Shown here: piece after piece, positions 1 through 8,700 of the stretch
How positions within the stretch are numbered: the stretch's first letter is position 1
Layout: each line of letters begins with the position of its first letter
Source: UBA7803 sp040219135
Lineage (GTDB): Bacteria; Pseudomonadota; Gammaproteobacteria; Pseudomonadales; Azotimanducaceae
NCBI GenBank assembly: GCA_040219135.1
Contig: JAVJTA010000011.1
Span: 434,001 to 498,000, forward strand
Direction of reading: 5' to 3'
DNA length: 64,000 bases
The notes under the pieces: generated by a model
Told to the model about the DNA's origin: nothing
The model's input: the letters and a program-made list of their open reading frames with translations, nothing else
Database searches by the model: none
Translations under genes and position numbers: made by a program

Positions 1-860
1 TCCGGATCGGTGGGCCGGTTGTCGCGAACGTCGACCGAGGACGGCGTGCGCTGGCAGATGTAGAAGGTCCGGCACGCCGCTGCCAGCGCCGGGATGCACT
101 GGACCGCCGTCGCCCCCGTGCCGATCAGCGCGACGCGCTTGTCACTCAGCCGGTCGAGCGGCGCACCTTCCGGGTTACCCCCGGTGTAGTCGTAGTCCCA
201 GCGGCTGGTGTGGAACGAATGGCCTTTGAAGTCCTCGATGCCCGGCACGCCCGGCAGCTTCGGCACGTGCAGCGGACCCGTACCCATGGCAACGAACCGG
301 GCGCTGAAGTCGTCGCCCCGATCCGTGGTGATCCGCCAGACTTCGGCCGCTTCGTCCCAGACCAATGACCTGACCTGGGTGTGGAACAGGGCGTTGTCGT
401 AGAGCCCGTACTGGTTGCCGATGCGCTGGCAGTGCTCGAGGATCTCCGGCGCGTGGGCGTACTTCTCCGTCGGCATGTGGCCCGTCTCTTCCAGCAGCGG
501 CATGTAGACGAACGACGCCGTGTCGCACATGGCGCCGGGATAGCGGTTCCAGTACCAGGTGCCGCCGAAGTCGCCGCCCTTCTCGATGATGCGCACGTCG
601 GTGATTCCCTGCTCCACCAACCTCGCACCGGTCACGAGGCCGGCGAAACCGCCGCCGATGAACGCCACCGTCACGTGATCCGTCACCGGATCGCGCGCCG
701 TCACCGGCGTGTAGGGGTCGTCCAGGTAGTGCGAGAGCTGGTTCTCGATCCGGATGTACTGCGCGTTGCCGTCGGGACGCAGGCGCTTGGCGCGCTCCTC
801 GGCGTACTTCTTCTTCAGCGCGTCCTTGTCGATGACCGGCCGCTCTACCGTGGTGTTCAA
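1..860 (-). CDS. Baeyer-Villiger-type flavin monooxygenase (partial, C-terminus beyond window)
   Basis: The first 286 residues are visible; the gene runs off the left edge. Group B flavoprotein monooxygenases of this type use FAD and NADPH to insert oxygen into ketones, giving esters or lactones. Visible are the FAD-binding IGGGFAGL near residues 68-75, the GGTWYWNRYPGAMCD block typical of cyclohexanone and phenylacetone monooxygenases, the fingerprint FKGHSFHTSRWD (FxGxxxHxxxW), and a second dinucleotide fold starting VALIGTGATA. I chose the TTG start at 860 because AGAGG lies about 8 nt upstream and no ATG or GTG is available before the upstream in-frame stop. It diverges from a regulator and hydrolase pair, fitting a ketone-to-ester-to-alcohol and acid pathway. 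Substrate unknown. Confidence 0.88.
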   Translation of the reverse strand, partial: MNTTVERPVIDKDALKKKYAEERAKRLRPDGNAQYIRIENQLSHYLDDPYTPVTARDPVTDHVTVAFIGGGFAGLVTGARLVEQGITDVRIIEKGGDFGGTWYWNRYPGAMCDTASFVYMPLLEETGHMPTEKYAHAPEILEHCQRIGNQYGLYDNALFHTQVRSLVWDEAAEVWRITTDRGDDFSARFVAMGTGPLHVPKLPGVPGIEDFKGHSFHTSRWDYDYTGGNPEGAPLDRLSDKRVALIGTGATAVQCIPALAAACRTFYICQRTPSSVDVRDNRPTDP

Positions 861-950
861 GGCGACATCCTCTGGAACCGAAAGGGCGCTCGATGGTTCC
901 CAAGCGCGGCCAAGGCGTCAACCCGGGATTCTGCGGAGCTCGATCTCAAA

Positions 951-1000
951 ATTACCTATTGTTACTTACTGTAGACACAAAAAGTAATTATTAGTAACTT
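951..1000. promoter_or_regulatory. AT-rich divergent promoter with repeated operator half-sites
   Basis: In the 168-bp gap between the monooxygenase and the regulator, ATTACCT (951) and GTTACTT (961) lie 10 bp apart. AAGTAAT (982) and AGTAAC (993) lie about 10 bp apart in the opposite orientation, so the block is an inverted repeat of paired half-sites around position 976. TTGTTA (959-964) and TAATTA (985-990) could be -35 and -10 boxes with a 20-bp spacer, the long spacing used by MerR-type activators. The natural candidate to bind is the adjacent HTH protein. The operator role is inferred; the repeats are seen directly. Confidence 0.6.
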
Positions 1001-1028
1001 TACGGACTCCTATCGAGAGCATCTACCC

Positions 1029-1469
1029 GTGACCAAGATCGCCGCGGATTCCCTGTTCACGCCCGAGCAGGTCGCCGACCGGCTCGGCCTGCACGTTCGC
1101 ACGGTGCGCCGATACATCCGTGAGGGCCGGCTGAGCGCGGTCCGGCTCGGAAGACGCTACCGCGTAACCCGGGCCGCACTGGAGGCCTTCGCCGGCATCA
1201 CGCCCGACCCGGCCACGCCGACGGGACGACCCGTGGCCGACGTCTCCATCGTCATCGGCATCGACGACCTGGACCACGAAGCGGTGGAGCGCCTCACCAC
1301 CCACGTGATGGCCTCGGTGAGCGGCCGCCGGGACCGGACGACCCCGGTGCGGGTAGACGCGAGCCACGACCCGGAGCGCCGACGGCTGAAACTCATCGTC
1401 AGCGGCGACCTGGCGGCGGCGATGTCGATGCTGGCCCTGGTCAACGCTCTGCTCGGAGACATCCGGTGA
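1029..1469 (+). CDS. Excisionase/MerR-like HTH DNA-binding protein
   Basis: A 146-residue protein starting at GTG. Residues about 8-53 form a winged helix of the HTH_17 (excisionase/MerR-like) type, with LFTPEQVADRLGLHVRTVRR followed by a basic wing and the YRVTRAALEAF stretch common to this family. The C-terminal about 80 residues match no domain I recognise; they may form dimerisation or ligand-binding structure. The stop overlaps the GTG start of the downstream hydrolase (GTGA), so the two are translationally coupled. It probably regulates the divergent monooxygenase and its own operon through the adjacent repeats. Not a phage excisionase by context: no integrase or att site is nearby. Confidence 0.75.
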   Translation: MTKIAADSLFTPEQVADRLGLHVRTVRRYIREGRLSAVRLGRRYRVTRAALEAFAGITPDPATPTGRPVADVSIVIGIDDLDHEAVERLTTHVMASVSGRRDRTTPVRVDASHDPERRRLKLIVSGDLAAAMSMLALVNALLGDIR

Positions 1470-2353
1470 TCGCGCCCGAAGACCGGCAGGCCTTGTTCCG
1501 TCCGCCCACGGCGGCCGACCTGATTGCCGAACGCTACGAGGCCGTGCTGGGACTCTGGCCCGTTCCCGCCACGCGCCGGGTGCTGGACACCTCTCAGGGC
1601 GACACCTTCGTGCTGACCTGCGGCGCCGAAGACGGGCCTCCGCTGCTGTTGATCCACGGCGCCATCGCCAATGTCTCGAGCTGGCTGGGCGACGTCGAAA
1701 CGCTGGCCCCGCACTTCCGCCTCCACGCGGTGGACGTCATCGGCGAGCCGGGCTTCAGCGCGCCGAGCCGGCCAGCGCTCGACTCGGATGCCTACGCACG
1801 CTGGCTGGAGGACGTCCTCGACGGGCTCGGTCTGTCATCGGCCGCCGTGGTCGGTATCTCGCTAGGCGGCTGGCTGGGGCTCGACCTGGCCATCCGCCGT
1901 CCTGCCCGCGTGTCCGCCCTGGGACTCATCGCTCCCGGCGGCGTCGGACCCCAGCGCAACGTCCTGCTCTGGGCTCTGCCGCTGTCGCTGCTCGGCCCGT
2001 GGGGACGTCGCAAGGTGCGCGAACGCATCGTCGGCGCCACGCCCTCTGACGCGACGCACACCGAAGGCGAGCGTCGCTTCGGTGAGCTCTACACCCTCAT
2101 GGCGCGGCATTTCCGACCGCGCTACGACCGACTCCCCGTGTTCCCGGACGCTGCCCTGGCGGATCTGAGCATGCCGGTGCTCGCGGTCGTCGCCGGTCGC
2201 GACGTGATGCTCGCGCCCGGGCCGATGCGCCAGCGGCTGGAGGACAACGTGCCCGACCTGGAGATGCATTTTCTGCCGGACGCCCGCCACTTCCCCGGCA
2301 GCCAGGCCGACCGGCTGCTGGACTTTCTGCGGCGATGTCACTCCACGGCCTGA
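1466..2353 (+). CDS. alpha/beta hydrolase
   Basis: A 295-residue alpha/beta-hydrolase-fold protein. Visible are the oxyanion-region LLLIHGA, the nucleophile elbow GISLGG with the catalytic Ser, a probable acid in AGRDVML, and the catalytic His in DARHFPG near the C-terminus. No signal peptide, so probably cytosolic. It overlaps the upstream regulator by 4 bp. Beside a Baeyer-Villiger-type oxygenase the obvious role is hydrolysis of the ester or lactone product, as in known ketone-degradation clusters; that role is inferred. A haloperoxidase or proline-iminopeptidase-like activity cannot be excluded. Confidence 0.8.
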   Translation: MIAPEDRQALFRPPTAADLIAERYEAVLGLWPVPATRRVLDTSQGDTFVLTCGAEDGPPLLLIHGAIANVSSWLGDVETLAPHFRLHAVDVIGEPGFSAPSRPALDSDAYARWLEDVLDGLGLSSAAVVGISLGGWLGLDLAIRRPARVSALGLIAPGGVGPQRNVLLWALPLSLLGPWGRRKVRERIVGATPSDATHTEGERRFGELYTLMARHFRPRYDRLPVFPDAALADLSMPVLAVVAGRDVMLAPGPMRQRLEDNVPDLEMHFLPDARHFPGSQADRLLDFLRRCHSTA

Positions 2354-2563
2354 AACCAGAAGCCCGATGGCTGCCACGCGCCCCGCTCACTCGGGTCGCA
2401 TCAGACGCGAGTCCACAGCGCAGCCGCCGTATACCACCACCTTCCGAATAGGGGTGACTGGCGTCGCCATCTGCAGTCGAGACACGACCCGTCCCCTTCG
2501 CTGCCCCGTTTCCGTTCGGCTACGATGTCGACCGTGGCCTAGACACCAGCAGGGGAACCCGGT

Positions 2564-3943
2564 ATGTCCGAACTGCGTGAACAGGTATTTGCCGACTACT
2601 GCGACTGGTCGGCGCTATCGGCAAAGCTCATCGAGGAAGCGCGCGAGGTGTTCCCGGGCGGCGACACGCGCATGAGCGCGCATTTCGCCCCCCACCCGCT
2701 ATTCATCGAGCGCGCCGAGGGCGCCCGCCTGTACGACGTCGACGGTCACACGATTCTCGACTTCATGAACAACTTCACGTCGCTGATCCACGGCCACGCC
2801 AACCCGGCCATCGTCGAGGCGGTGCAGACGCAGATCGCCCGCGGCTCCGCCTATGCCGCGCCGACGCGTTCCCAGGTGGCCCTGGCGAAGCTGATCTGCG
2901 AGCGGGTGCCGGGCGTGGAGCAGCTGCGCTTCACCAGTTCCGGCACCGAGGCCACCCTGATGGGCCTGCGCTGCGCCCGGGCGTTCACCGGGCGCCAGAA
3001 GATCATGAAGATGGAGGGCGGCTACCACGGCAGCTACGAGCTGGCCGAGGTGAGCCTGGCACCGCTGCCCGATCAGTGCGGACCGCTGGAGGCGCCGAAC
3101 CCGGTGCCCATCGACGCGAGCATTCCCGACAGCGTGCTCGCCGACACCGTGGTATGCCCGTACAACCAGCCGGAGATCGCGCAGACCCTGATCGCCCGCC
3201 ACGCCCACGAACTGGCCGCGGTCATCGTCGAGCCGGCGCTCGGCTCCATGGGCATGGTGCCGGCTACGCGGGAATTCATGGCGGCACTGCGCCGCGCCAC
3301 CGAAGCCCACGGCATCGTGTTGATCTTCGACGAGGTGATCACCCTGCGCGCCTCCTACGGAGGTGCCCAGGAGGCCCTCGGCATTACTCCGGATCTCACC
3401 GCCATGGGCAAGATCATCGGCGGCGGCCTGCCCATCGGCGCCATCGGCGGCAGCCGCGAGCTGATGCGCATGTTCCACCCGGACGAACCCCGGCCCGTGA
3501 TGCACGCCAGCACGTTCAGCGGCAATCCCATCAGCATGGCGGCGGGACACGCCGCCATGGTCCAGATCGACCCGCAGGTCATCGAACGCCTGAACGCCCT
3601 CGGCGAGCGATTCCGCCAGGGCGTGGGCGAGGTCTTCGAACGGGTCGGCATTCGTGGACAAGCGCTCGGATTCGCCTCGCTCAGCAACATCCATTTCAGC
3701 GACGCGCCGCTGAACGACGCCCGCGCCACCCTGGCCGCCCGCGCCGAGTCCGGCCACATCAATCAGCTGCTGCACCTGGCGATGCTCGAGCGCGGCATCG
3801 CCAGCGCCAGCCGGCTGATGTACTGCATGTCGACGCCGATGAGCGTCTCGGAGGTGGATACCGCACTCGGCGCTCTGGAAGATTCGCTGCGTGCGCTGAA
3901 GCCCGGCATCGAACGCGAAAAGCCGAACCTCATGAAAGCCTGA
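2564..3943 (+). CDS. PLP-dependent class III aminotransferase (HemL-like)
   Basis: A 459-residue fold-type I PLP enzyme of the ornithine aminotransferase/glutamate-1-semialdehyde aminomutase group. Visible are the cofactor-contact SSGTEATLMGLRCAR, the EGGYHG stretch, the conserved IFDEVIT with the pyridine-binding Asp, and AMGKIIGGGLPIGA with the Schiff-base Lys. The start ATG is preceded by AGGGGAA. It is somewhat longer than HemL (about 430) and has an extra N-terminal segment. Substrate is not readable from sequence. It stands alone: the preceding 210 nt contain only a weak possible promoter (TACGAT near 2521), and the next gene is convergent. Confidence 0.82.
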   Translation: MSELREQVFADYCDWSALSAKLIEEAREVFPGGDTRMSAHFAPHPLFIERAEGARLYDVDGHTILDFMNNFTSLIHGHANPAIVEAVQTQIARGSAYAAPTRSQVALAKLICERVPGVEQLRFTSSGTEATLMGLRCARAFTGRQKIMKMEGGYHGSYELAEVSLAPLPDQCGPLEAPNPVPIDASIPDSVLADTVVCPYNQPEIAQTLIARHAHELAAVIVEPALGSMGMVPATREFMAALRRATEAHGIVLIFDEVITLRASYGGAQEALGITPDLTAMGKIIGGGLPIGAIGGSRELMRMFHPDEPRPVMHASTFSGNPISMAAGHAAMVQIDPQVIERLNALGERFRQGVGEVFERVGIRGQALGFASLSNIHFSDAPLNDARATLAARAESGHINQLLHLAMLERGIASASRLMYCMSTPMSVSEVDTALGALEDSLRALKPGIEREKPNLMKA

Positions 3944-4034
3944 GCGTGCCGCTGCACACCGACAGGCGACATGGTGGATTACGCCAACGCCACCGTGACC
4001 CACGACGTGCCGGAGGGCCTTGTATCGCGGACGC

Positions 4035-5735
4035 TCAGAAACGGCGCATGTAACTCACGGAGAAGTGCACGCCGTCGTCCTGCAGACCCTCCTCCCGGCT
4101 TGCGCGCCGCGGATCGGCCGCGCGCGCGAAGCTCGTATCGACATCGTCCGCCCAGTAGACCTCAACGTCGAATCCCTCAACGGGTTGCCAGGCCAGACCC
4201 AAGCCGGCGCCGGTGATCGATTCCGTATCCGAGGTATCGCGCACGAGTGACGTGGTGTCGACATCGCGTTCGTCCCAGGAGCGTCCATGGTCGACGAACG
4301 GGATCAACGTCAGCGTGTTCAGCGCCCTCGATTCGCGGTCTGCGAACGGGCGCCAGCGCAGCTCCAGCGACGCCGCAGCCCCGTTGTCTCGCACCAGCAG
4401 GTTCTCGCGATACCCGCGCACCGTGTTGATGCCCCCCACGGCCAGCTTCTCGACACCCATCAAGGGGTCATCGGCCACCTGCAAGGTCGCTTTCGTGGCG
4501 ACATCGAGACCGTCACGCAAGCGCCTCACCCATTGAACCTGACCCAGGAACGACGTAAACCGGGCGTCGGTCCCGGAGGGGTCGAACGGCGTGGGCCGTG
4601 CGTCGGTGGCGTCGAGCACGTCGAAACCGTGGCGCAGGGTGCCGCGCAGCGCCAGCACCTCGCCCTCGCTGCGGCGCAACCAGTCAAGGCCGAGCATGCC
4701 GACGCTCAGCTTCGAACGGCCATCCACCGCGCCTGGGGAGAGGGAGAACGGAATACCGCCGAGCTCTGTCCGGCTCCGCACGAGCTCGCCACCCACGCTG
4801 AGCTCCAGTGTGTGATTCAGGCCCGCGACAAGGGGAACGTGCAGGGTCGCACCATAGCTCTCAGTATCGGTCGTAATGTCGAGGTCGTCGAAGGGCCGTT
4901 CCACGACGTCGACGTCGTCCCGCACGTAGTGCAGGGCCAGCGCCACATCACGGCTGTTGAGCGGAATCCGGTAGCTCGCCGAGCCGGCGTCGGATCCGTC
5001 GCTGAGGCCGAACTCGAGCGCCAGCCGGTCGCCGTGTCCGGACAGATTGGCGCGCACCAGACCAGCACTCAGACGCTCCGCGCCGATGGCTTCCGAGCGA
5101 TGGTTGTCGGCGCGCAGGTAGACAGTCCAGGGCGGAGGTTCCTGGATCGACATGCGCAGCACGCTGTCGCCGGGCCTGACGCCTGGCTCGACGTGCGCGT
5201 CCACACGATCGATGTTCGGGTCGCGCTGCAGCAGACGGATCACATCGCGCAGCTCGTTGACGTTGAACGGCTCCGCGACGCGCCGGCGCACCCGCTCGAT
5301 GATGTAGGGCTCGCGCAGCCCGGTCGGCCCGGTGAGCTCGATGGTGCTGATGCGCCCCTCGACGGCCTGCAGCCGCAGCCGCCCGTCGATAATGCGCTGG
5401 TCCGGCACGACGACCCCGGAACTCAGGTAGCCGGACTGCAGGTAAAGAAGCGAAAGCTCTTCGCGAAGCGCCTGCAGATCCGCATCGGTCAGCGGGCGGC
5501 CACGATAGCGCTCAGTGACCGCTGCGACGGCGACGCCATCGAGCGCGGTGTTTCCGTCGAGATCGATGTCCGTGGCGACCACCGCCAGCGTCGAGGACGC
5601 GGCGCGGGAGCGGATGGTGTCGGGGTCGAGTTCGGGCAGCCGCTGCTCCGTCGCAGCCACCGTGCCCGGCAACCCGCAGGCCAACGCCAGCAGAAGCGCG
5701 GTGCGCAGCCGCCATGACAACCGCGCGCGGCTCAT
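4035..5735 (-). CDS. TpsB outer-membrane transporter of two-partner secretion (ShlB/FhaC family)
   Basis: A 566-residue Omp85-superfamily transporter, the usual TpsB length. It has a signal peptide (cleavage near ATEQR), an N-terminal helix, POTRA-like repeats over about residues 50-200 (LYLQSGYLSSGVVVPDQ is the typical POTRA1 strand), then a 16-strand beta-barrel. The L6-loop motif appears as NTVRGYREN, and the chain ends in Phe (SYMRRF), the BAM recognition signature. Its ATG overlaps the tpsA stop by 4 bp (ATGA). It should export the neighbouring TpsA across the outer membrane. Convergent with the upstream aminotransferase, with a 91-nt gap holding no clear terminator. Confidence 0.9.
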   Translation of the reverse strand: MSRARLSWRLRTALLLALACGLPGTVAATEQRLPELDPDTIRSRAASSTLAVVATDIDLDGNTALDGVAVAAVTERYRGRPLTDADLQALREELSLLYLQSGYLSSGVVVPDQRIIDGRLRLQAVEGRISTIELTGPTGLREPYIIERVRRRVAEPFNVNELRDVIRLLQRDPNIDRVDAHVEPGVRPGDSVLRMSIQEPPPWTVYLRADNHRSEAIGAERLSAGLVRANLSGHGDRLALEFGLSDGSDAGSASYRIPLNSRDVALALHYVRDDVDVVERPFDDLDITTDTESYGATLHVPLVAGLNHTLELSVGGELVRSRTELGGIPFSLSPGAVDGRSKLSVGMLGLDWLRRSEGEVLALRGTLRHGFDVLDATDARPTPFDPSGTDARFTSFLGQVQWVRRLRDGLDVATKATLQVADDPLMGVEKLAVGGINTVRGYRENLLVRDNGAAASLELRWRPFADRESRALNTLTLIPFVDHGRSWDERDVDTTSLVRDTSDTESITGAGLGLAWQPVEGFDVEVYWADDVDTSFARAADPRRASREEGLQDDGVHFSVSYMRRF

Positions 5736-8700
5736 GGCGTAACCCCGTTGCAGCCGATCAGGGCAACGGCGATCCCCCGCGGCACCTTTGTCGTAGACCC
5801 CTCCGCCACATCGGCCGCATCCTGCAGCGGGTAGTGCGAAAGCACGTAGTCGTCCGGAGCGCGCCGCACACCACCCCGATCCTCAAGCACCAGACTGCTG
5901 GCATTGCGCCGCGCCTCCGGCGTGCAGCGCCCCTGGGCGACCCGGGGCGCGGGAATGACGTTTTCGTTCTGCGGCGTGACCGCGGAGCTTACGTCGTCGT
6001 TGGGAGCCGAGACGTTGATCGTACCAGCCGTGCCGGTATTGGAATCGGCGCTGATCAGACTCTCCACGTCTTCAAGCAGGACGCTCACCGAGAGATCGAC
6101 CTGGCCCCCGTTTCCGGCGTCCGCCTCCGCCAGGATGCCGCTGCGTCGGAGCAGCAGCTGATCCGTCGCGATGTCGATGTCGCCCCCTGACCCATCGGCC
6201 CCGGCAGACGCCTCGATGGTGCTGTCGCTCAAGCCCACGGTGCTGCCGACGGTGCTCACCAGGATGTCTCCACCTGCTGACTGGCTCGAGTTGGTGCGAA
6301 TGCTGCTGCCCACCAGCACCACGCTCTCGACGGCATCGATGCGGATGCGCCCGGAGTCTCCGCCCGCGCTGGCATCGGTGGTGACGCTGGCGCCGTTCAC
6401 CATCAGCACGTCCGCGCCCTGCAGACGCACGGACCCGCCGGCCACCGCACCGCTCGTGGTTGCCTCGACCGTGCCACCGTCGATGGTCAGCTGGCCCTCG
6501 GCCAGCACGGCTACCGTGGCGAGATCGTTGGCCACGTTGTTGCTGGCGGTGGCCGCCGTGATGGACGAGCTCTCGATGGAGATGTTGGACGCGGACAGCG
6601 TAATGGAGCCGGCACTGCCCGCGTCGGCGCCGGCGCTCGTGCTGGCGTTGGTAATGAATCCGCCGCGGCTCGCGAAGTCGCCTTCCAGCAGGATAATCGT
6701 ATCGCCGGCCTCCCCGGTGGCCAGCGTGCGGGAGCTCATCTCACCGCCGTCGAACAGCGCGTTGCGGCCGCTGAGGCGGATGTCGCCGGCGGAGCCGGCG
6801 GTCTCGGTCTCCGAAACGATGACGCTGCGGCTCGCCAGGGTCATCTCACCGAAATCGATCGTGATGGCGCCCGCCGCGCCGTCTGTGCCCGCGCACACGG
6901 TGCAATCCGACACCACGCCTGACAGGGTCGAGATGAAGGAGCGGCCGCTCATGTCGATGTCGCCGCCGCTCAGCGTCACCGAACCGCCATCGCCGCCGCC
7001 CAGGGTGTCCGCTGCAATGCGGGAGTCGTTTGCCATGGTGAGGGCGTCGAAACCGATCGTCACGGCACCGGCGTTGCCCAAACCCACCGTGCGCGTCGTA
7101 ACCTCGCCGCCGTCCATGAGCACGCTGCCAGCGTCGATGGTCACGTCGCCGCCCGCCGACTGGCCCTGGGTGGTTGCCGTGATCGAACCGCCGCCGGAAA
7201 TCGACAGCGTCCCGGCAGCCACCTCGATGCGCCCACCGGGTCCACCGCCAATGGTGTCGGCACCGATTCCGCTGGGCCCGTCGATCTGAAGCTCACCGAC
7301 CTCGAGTGAAATCGTGCCACCACGGCCCGGACCGAAAGTGAACGCATTCACGGCCCCTCCGGCGGTGATCGACAGCCGATCGGCGTTGATACTGACGTTG
7401 CCGGCATCGCCTATGCCGTTGGTAGCCGCCTGGACGAAGGCGCCGCTCGTAATCAGTGCGCTACCAGCGGAGAGAAACACGTCACCGCTGCCGCCAGTTC
7501 CGAAGGGGTTCACCTGATCGGTGCCGATGCTGCTGGCTCCGGCGGCGACCAGCTCGCCGGTGCTGACGAAGACGTTGCCGGCGTTCCCCGCACCCGCCGT
7601 TCGAGCGCTCAGCGAGCTGACGTCCAGCAGTTCGAGAACGTCGGTCGTGACCAGCACGTTGCCGGATGCGCCGAAGTCGCTGGCCTCGGACGCCAATGCC
7701 GAGGCCACCAGGCTGGCGCGACCTGCCTGCAATGCGACGTCACCGCTGGTTCCAGCGACGCTGCGAGCCAGAAGCCCGGTACGCAGCAGATCTACCTCGC
7801 CGGCCTGTACCAGGATCCCGCCCCCCGTGCCGAACAGCAGTGAGCCGGTGGTCACTAGAGCGTCCGTCATCTGCAGAACTCCGGCGTTCAGCAGCACGTT
7901 GCCGGAAACCCCGAAGTTCGTCGTGGTGGAAAAGTTATCGGCACCGATCGAGACCCGATTGCCGCTGATCACCAAGTCGCCGCCGCGTGCGAACAGGCCC
8001 TCCGACGACGTGGCGACGAAGTTGCCGGACCCGTCCGTCGTGACGCTGTCGCCGACAATCAGGATCGGCGCGCCCGCACCGAAGAACGTCACTGATTCCA
8101 GCGAGTTGCCGAGTAGCATTCTCACATTGCCGCCGACCACCGAGATCGGGGCCCCGGATCCGCCGGCAGTGGATGCCAGCCGACTGCCCGCGAGGGTCAC
8201 GTCGTTGCCCGCCACCACGATGGCGCCGGTATCGCCGTCGAAGCTGTCCGAGTTCAGCACGCTCTGCACAACCCCTACCACCGGACCCTCGATACGGATC
8301 TCGCCGGTAGCGGCGGCCGTCGATGAGTCGCTGCGCAGCACGCTGGCGTTGACCACCACGCCGGAACGACCGTTGAAGACGATGTCGCCGCTGGCCGTGC
8401 CGCCGGTGGTCAGGCGTCGCACCGACGTGCCGCCGTCGACGACCACGCCGTCCCCACGAACGATCACATCGCCACTTTCGCCAGCGAAACTCTCGTCTAC
8501 CAGCGACAGCCCGGACAGCGTGATCGCCCCACCGTCGATCACCGCGCCCTGACCGCCGAGGGTGGCGATGCGGCCGCCGACCACGGCGATCGACCCCCGC
8601 GCAACGCCGGGGGTCGCCGGATCGTAGACGCCGGCGTCAAAAGGCCCGGCGGCGAGGGTGATCCCGCCACCGGTGATGGCGGCGCCACCGACCGCGATGT

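Noticed and set aside
1029..1469. Phage excisionase and integrated element
   Set aside because: The HTH type is shared by many regulators; there is no integrase, no att-like repeat and no phage gene nearby.
2564..3943. Naming the class III aminotransferase hemL
   Set aside because: It is longer than HemL and has no haem-pathway neighbour; several amino-acid and amine transaminases share the same motifs.
4287..5717. 476-codon plus-strand open frame antisense to tpsB, and similar long antisense frames at 2699-4003, 6171-7289, 9304-10869, 19748-21595 and 26771-28687
   Set aside because: All lie opposite genes with clear family motifs; their translations are Arg/Pro/Gln-rich without domains, as expected from GC-rich codon shadows.
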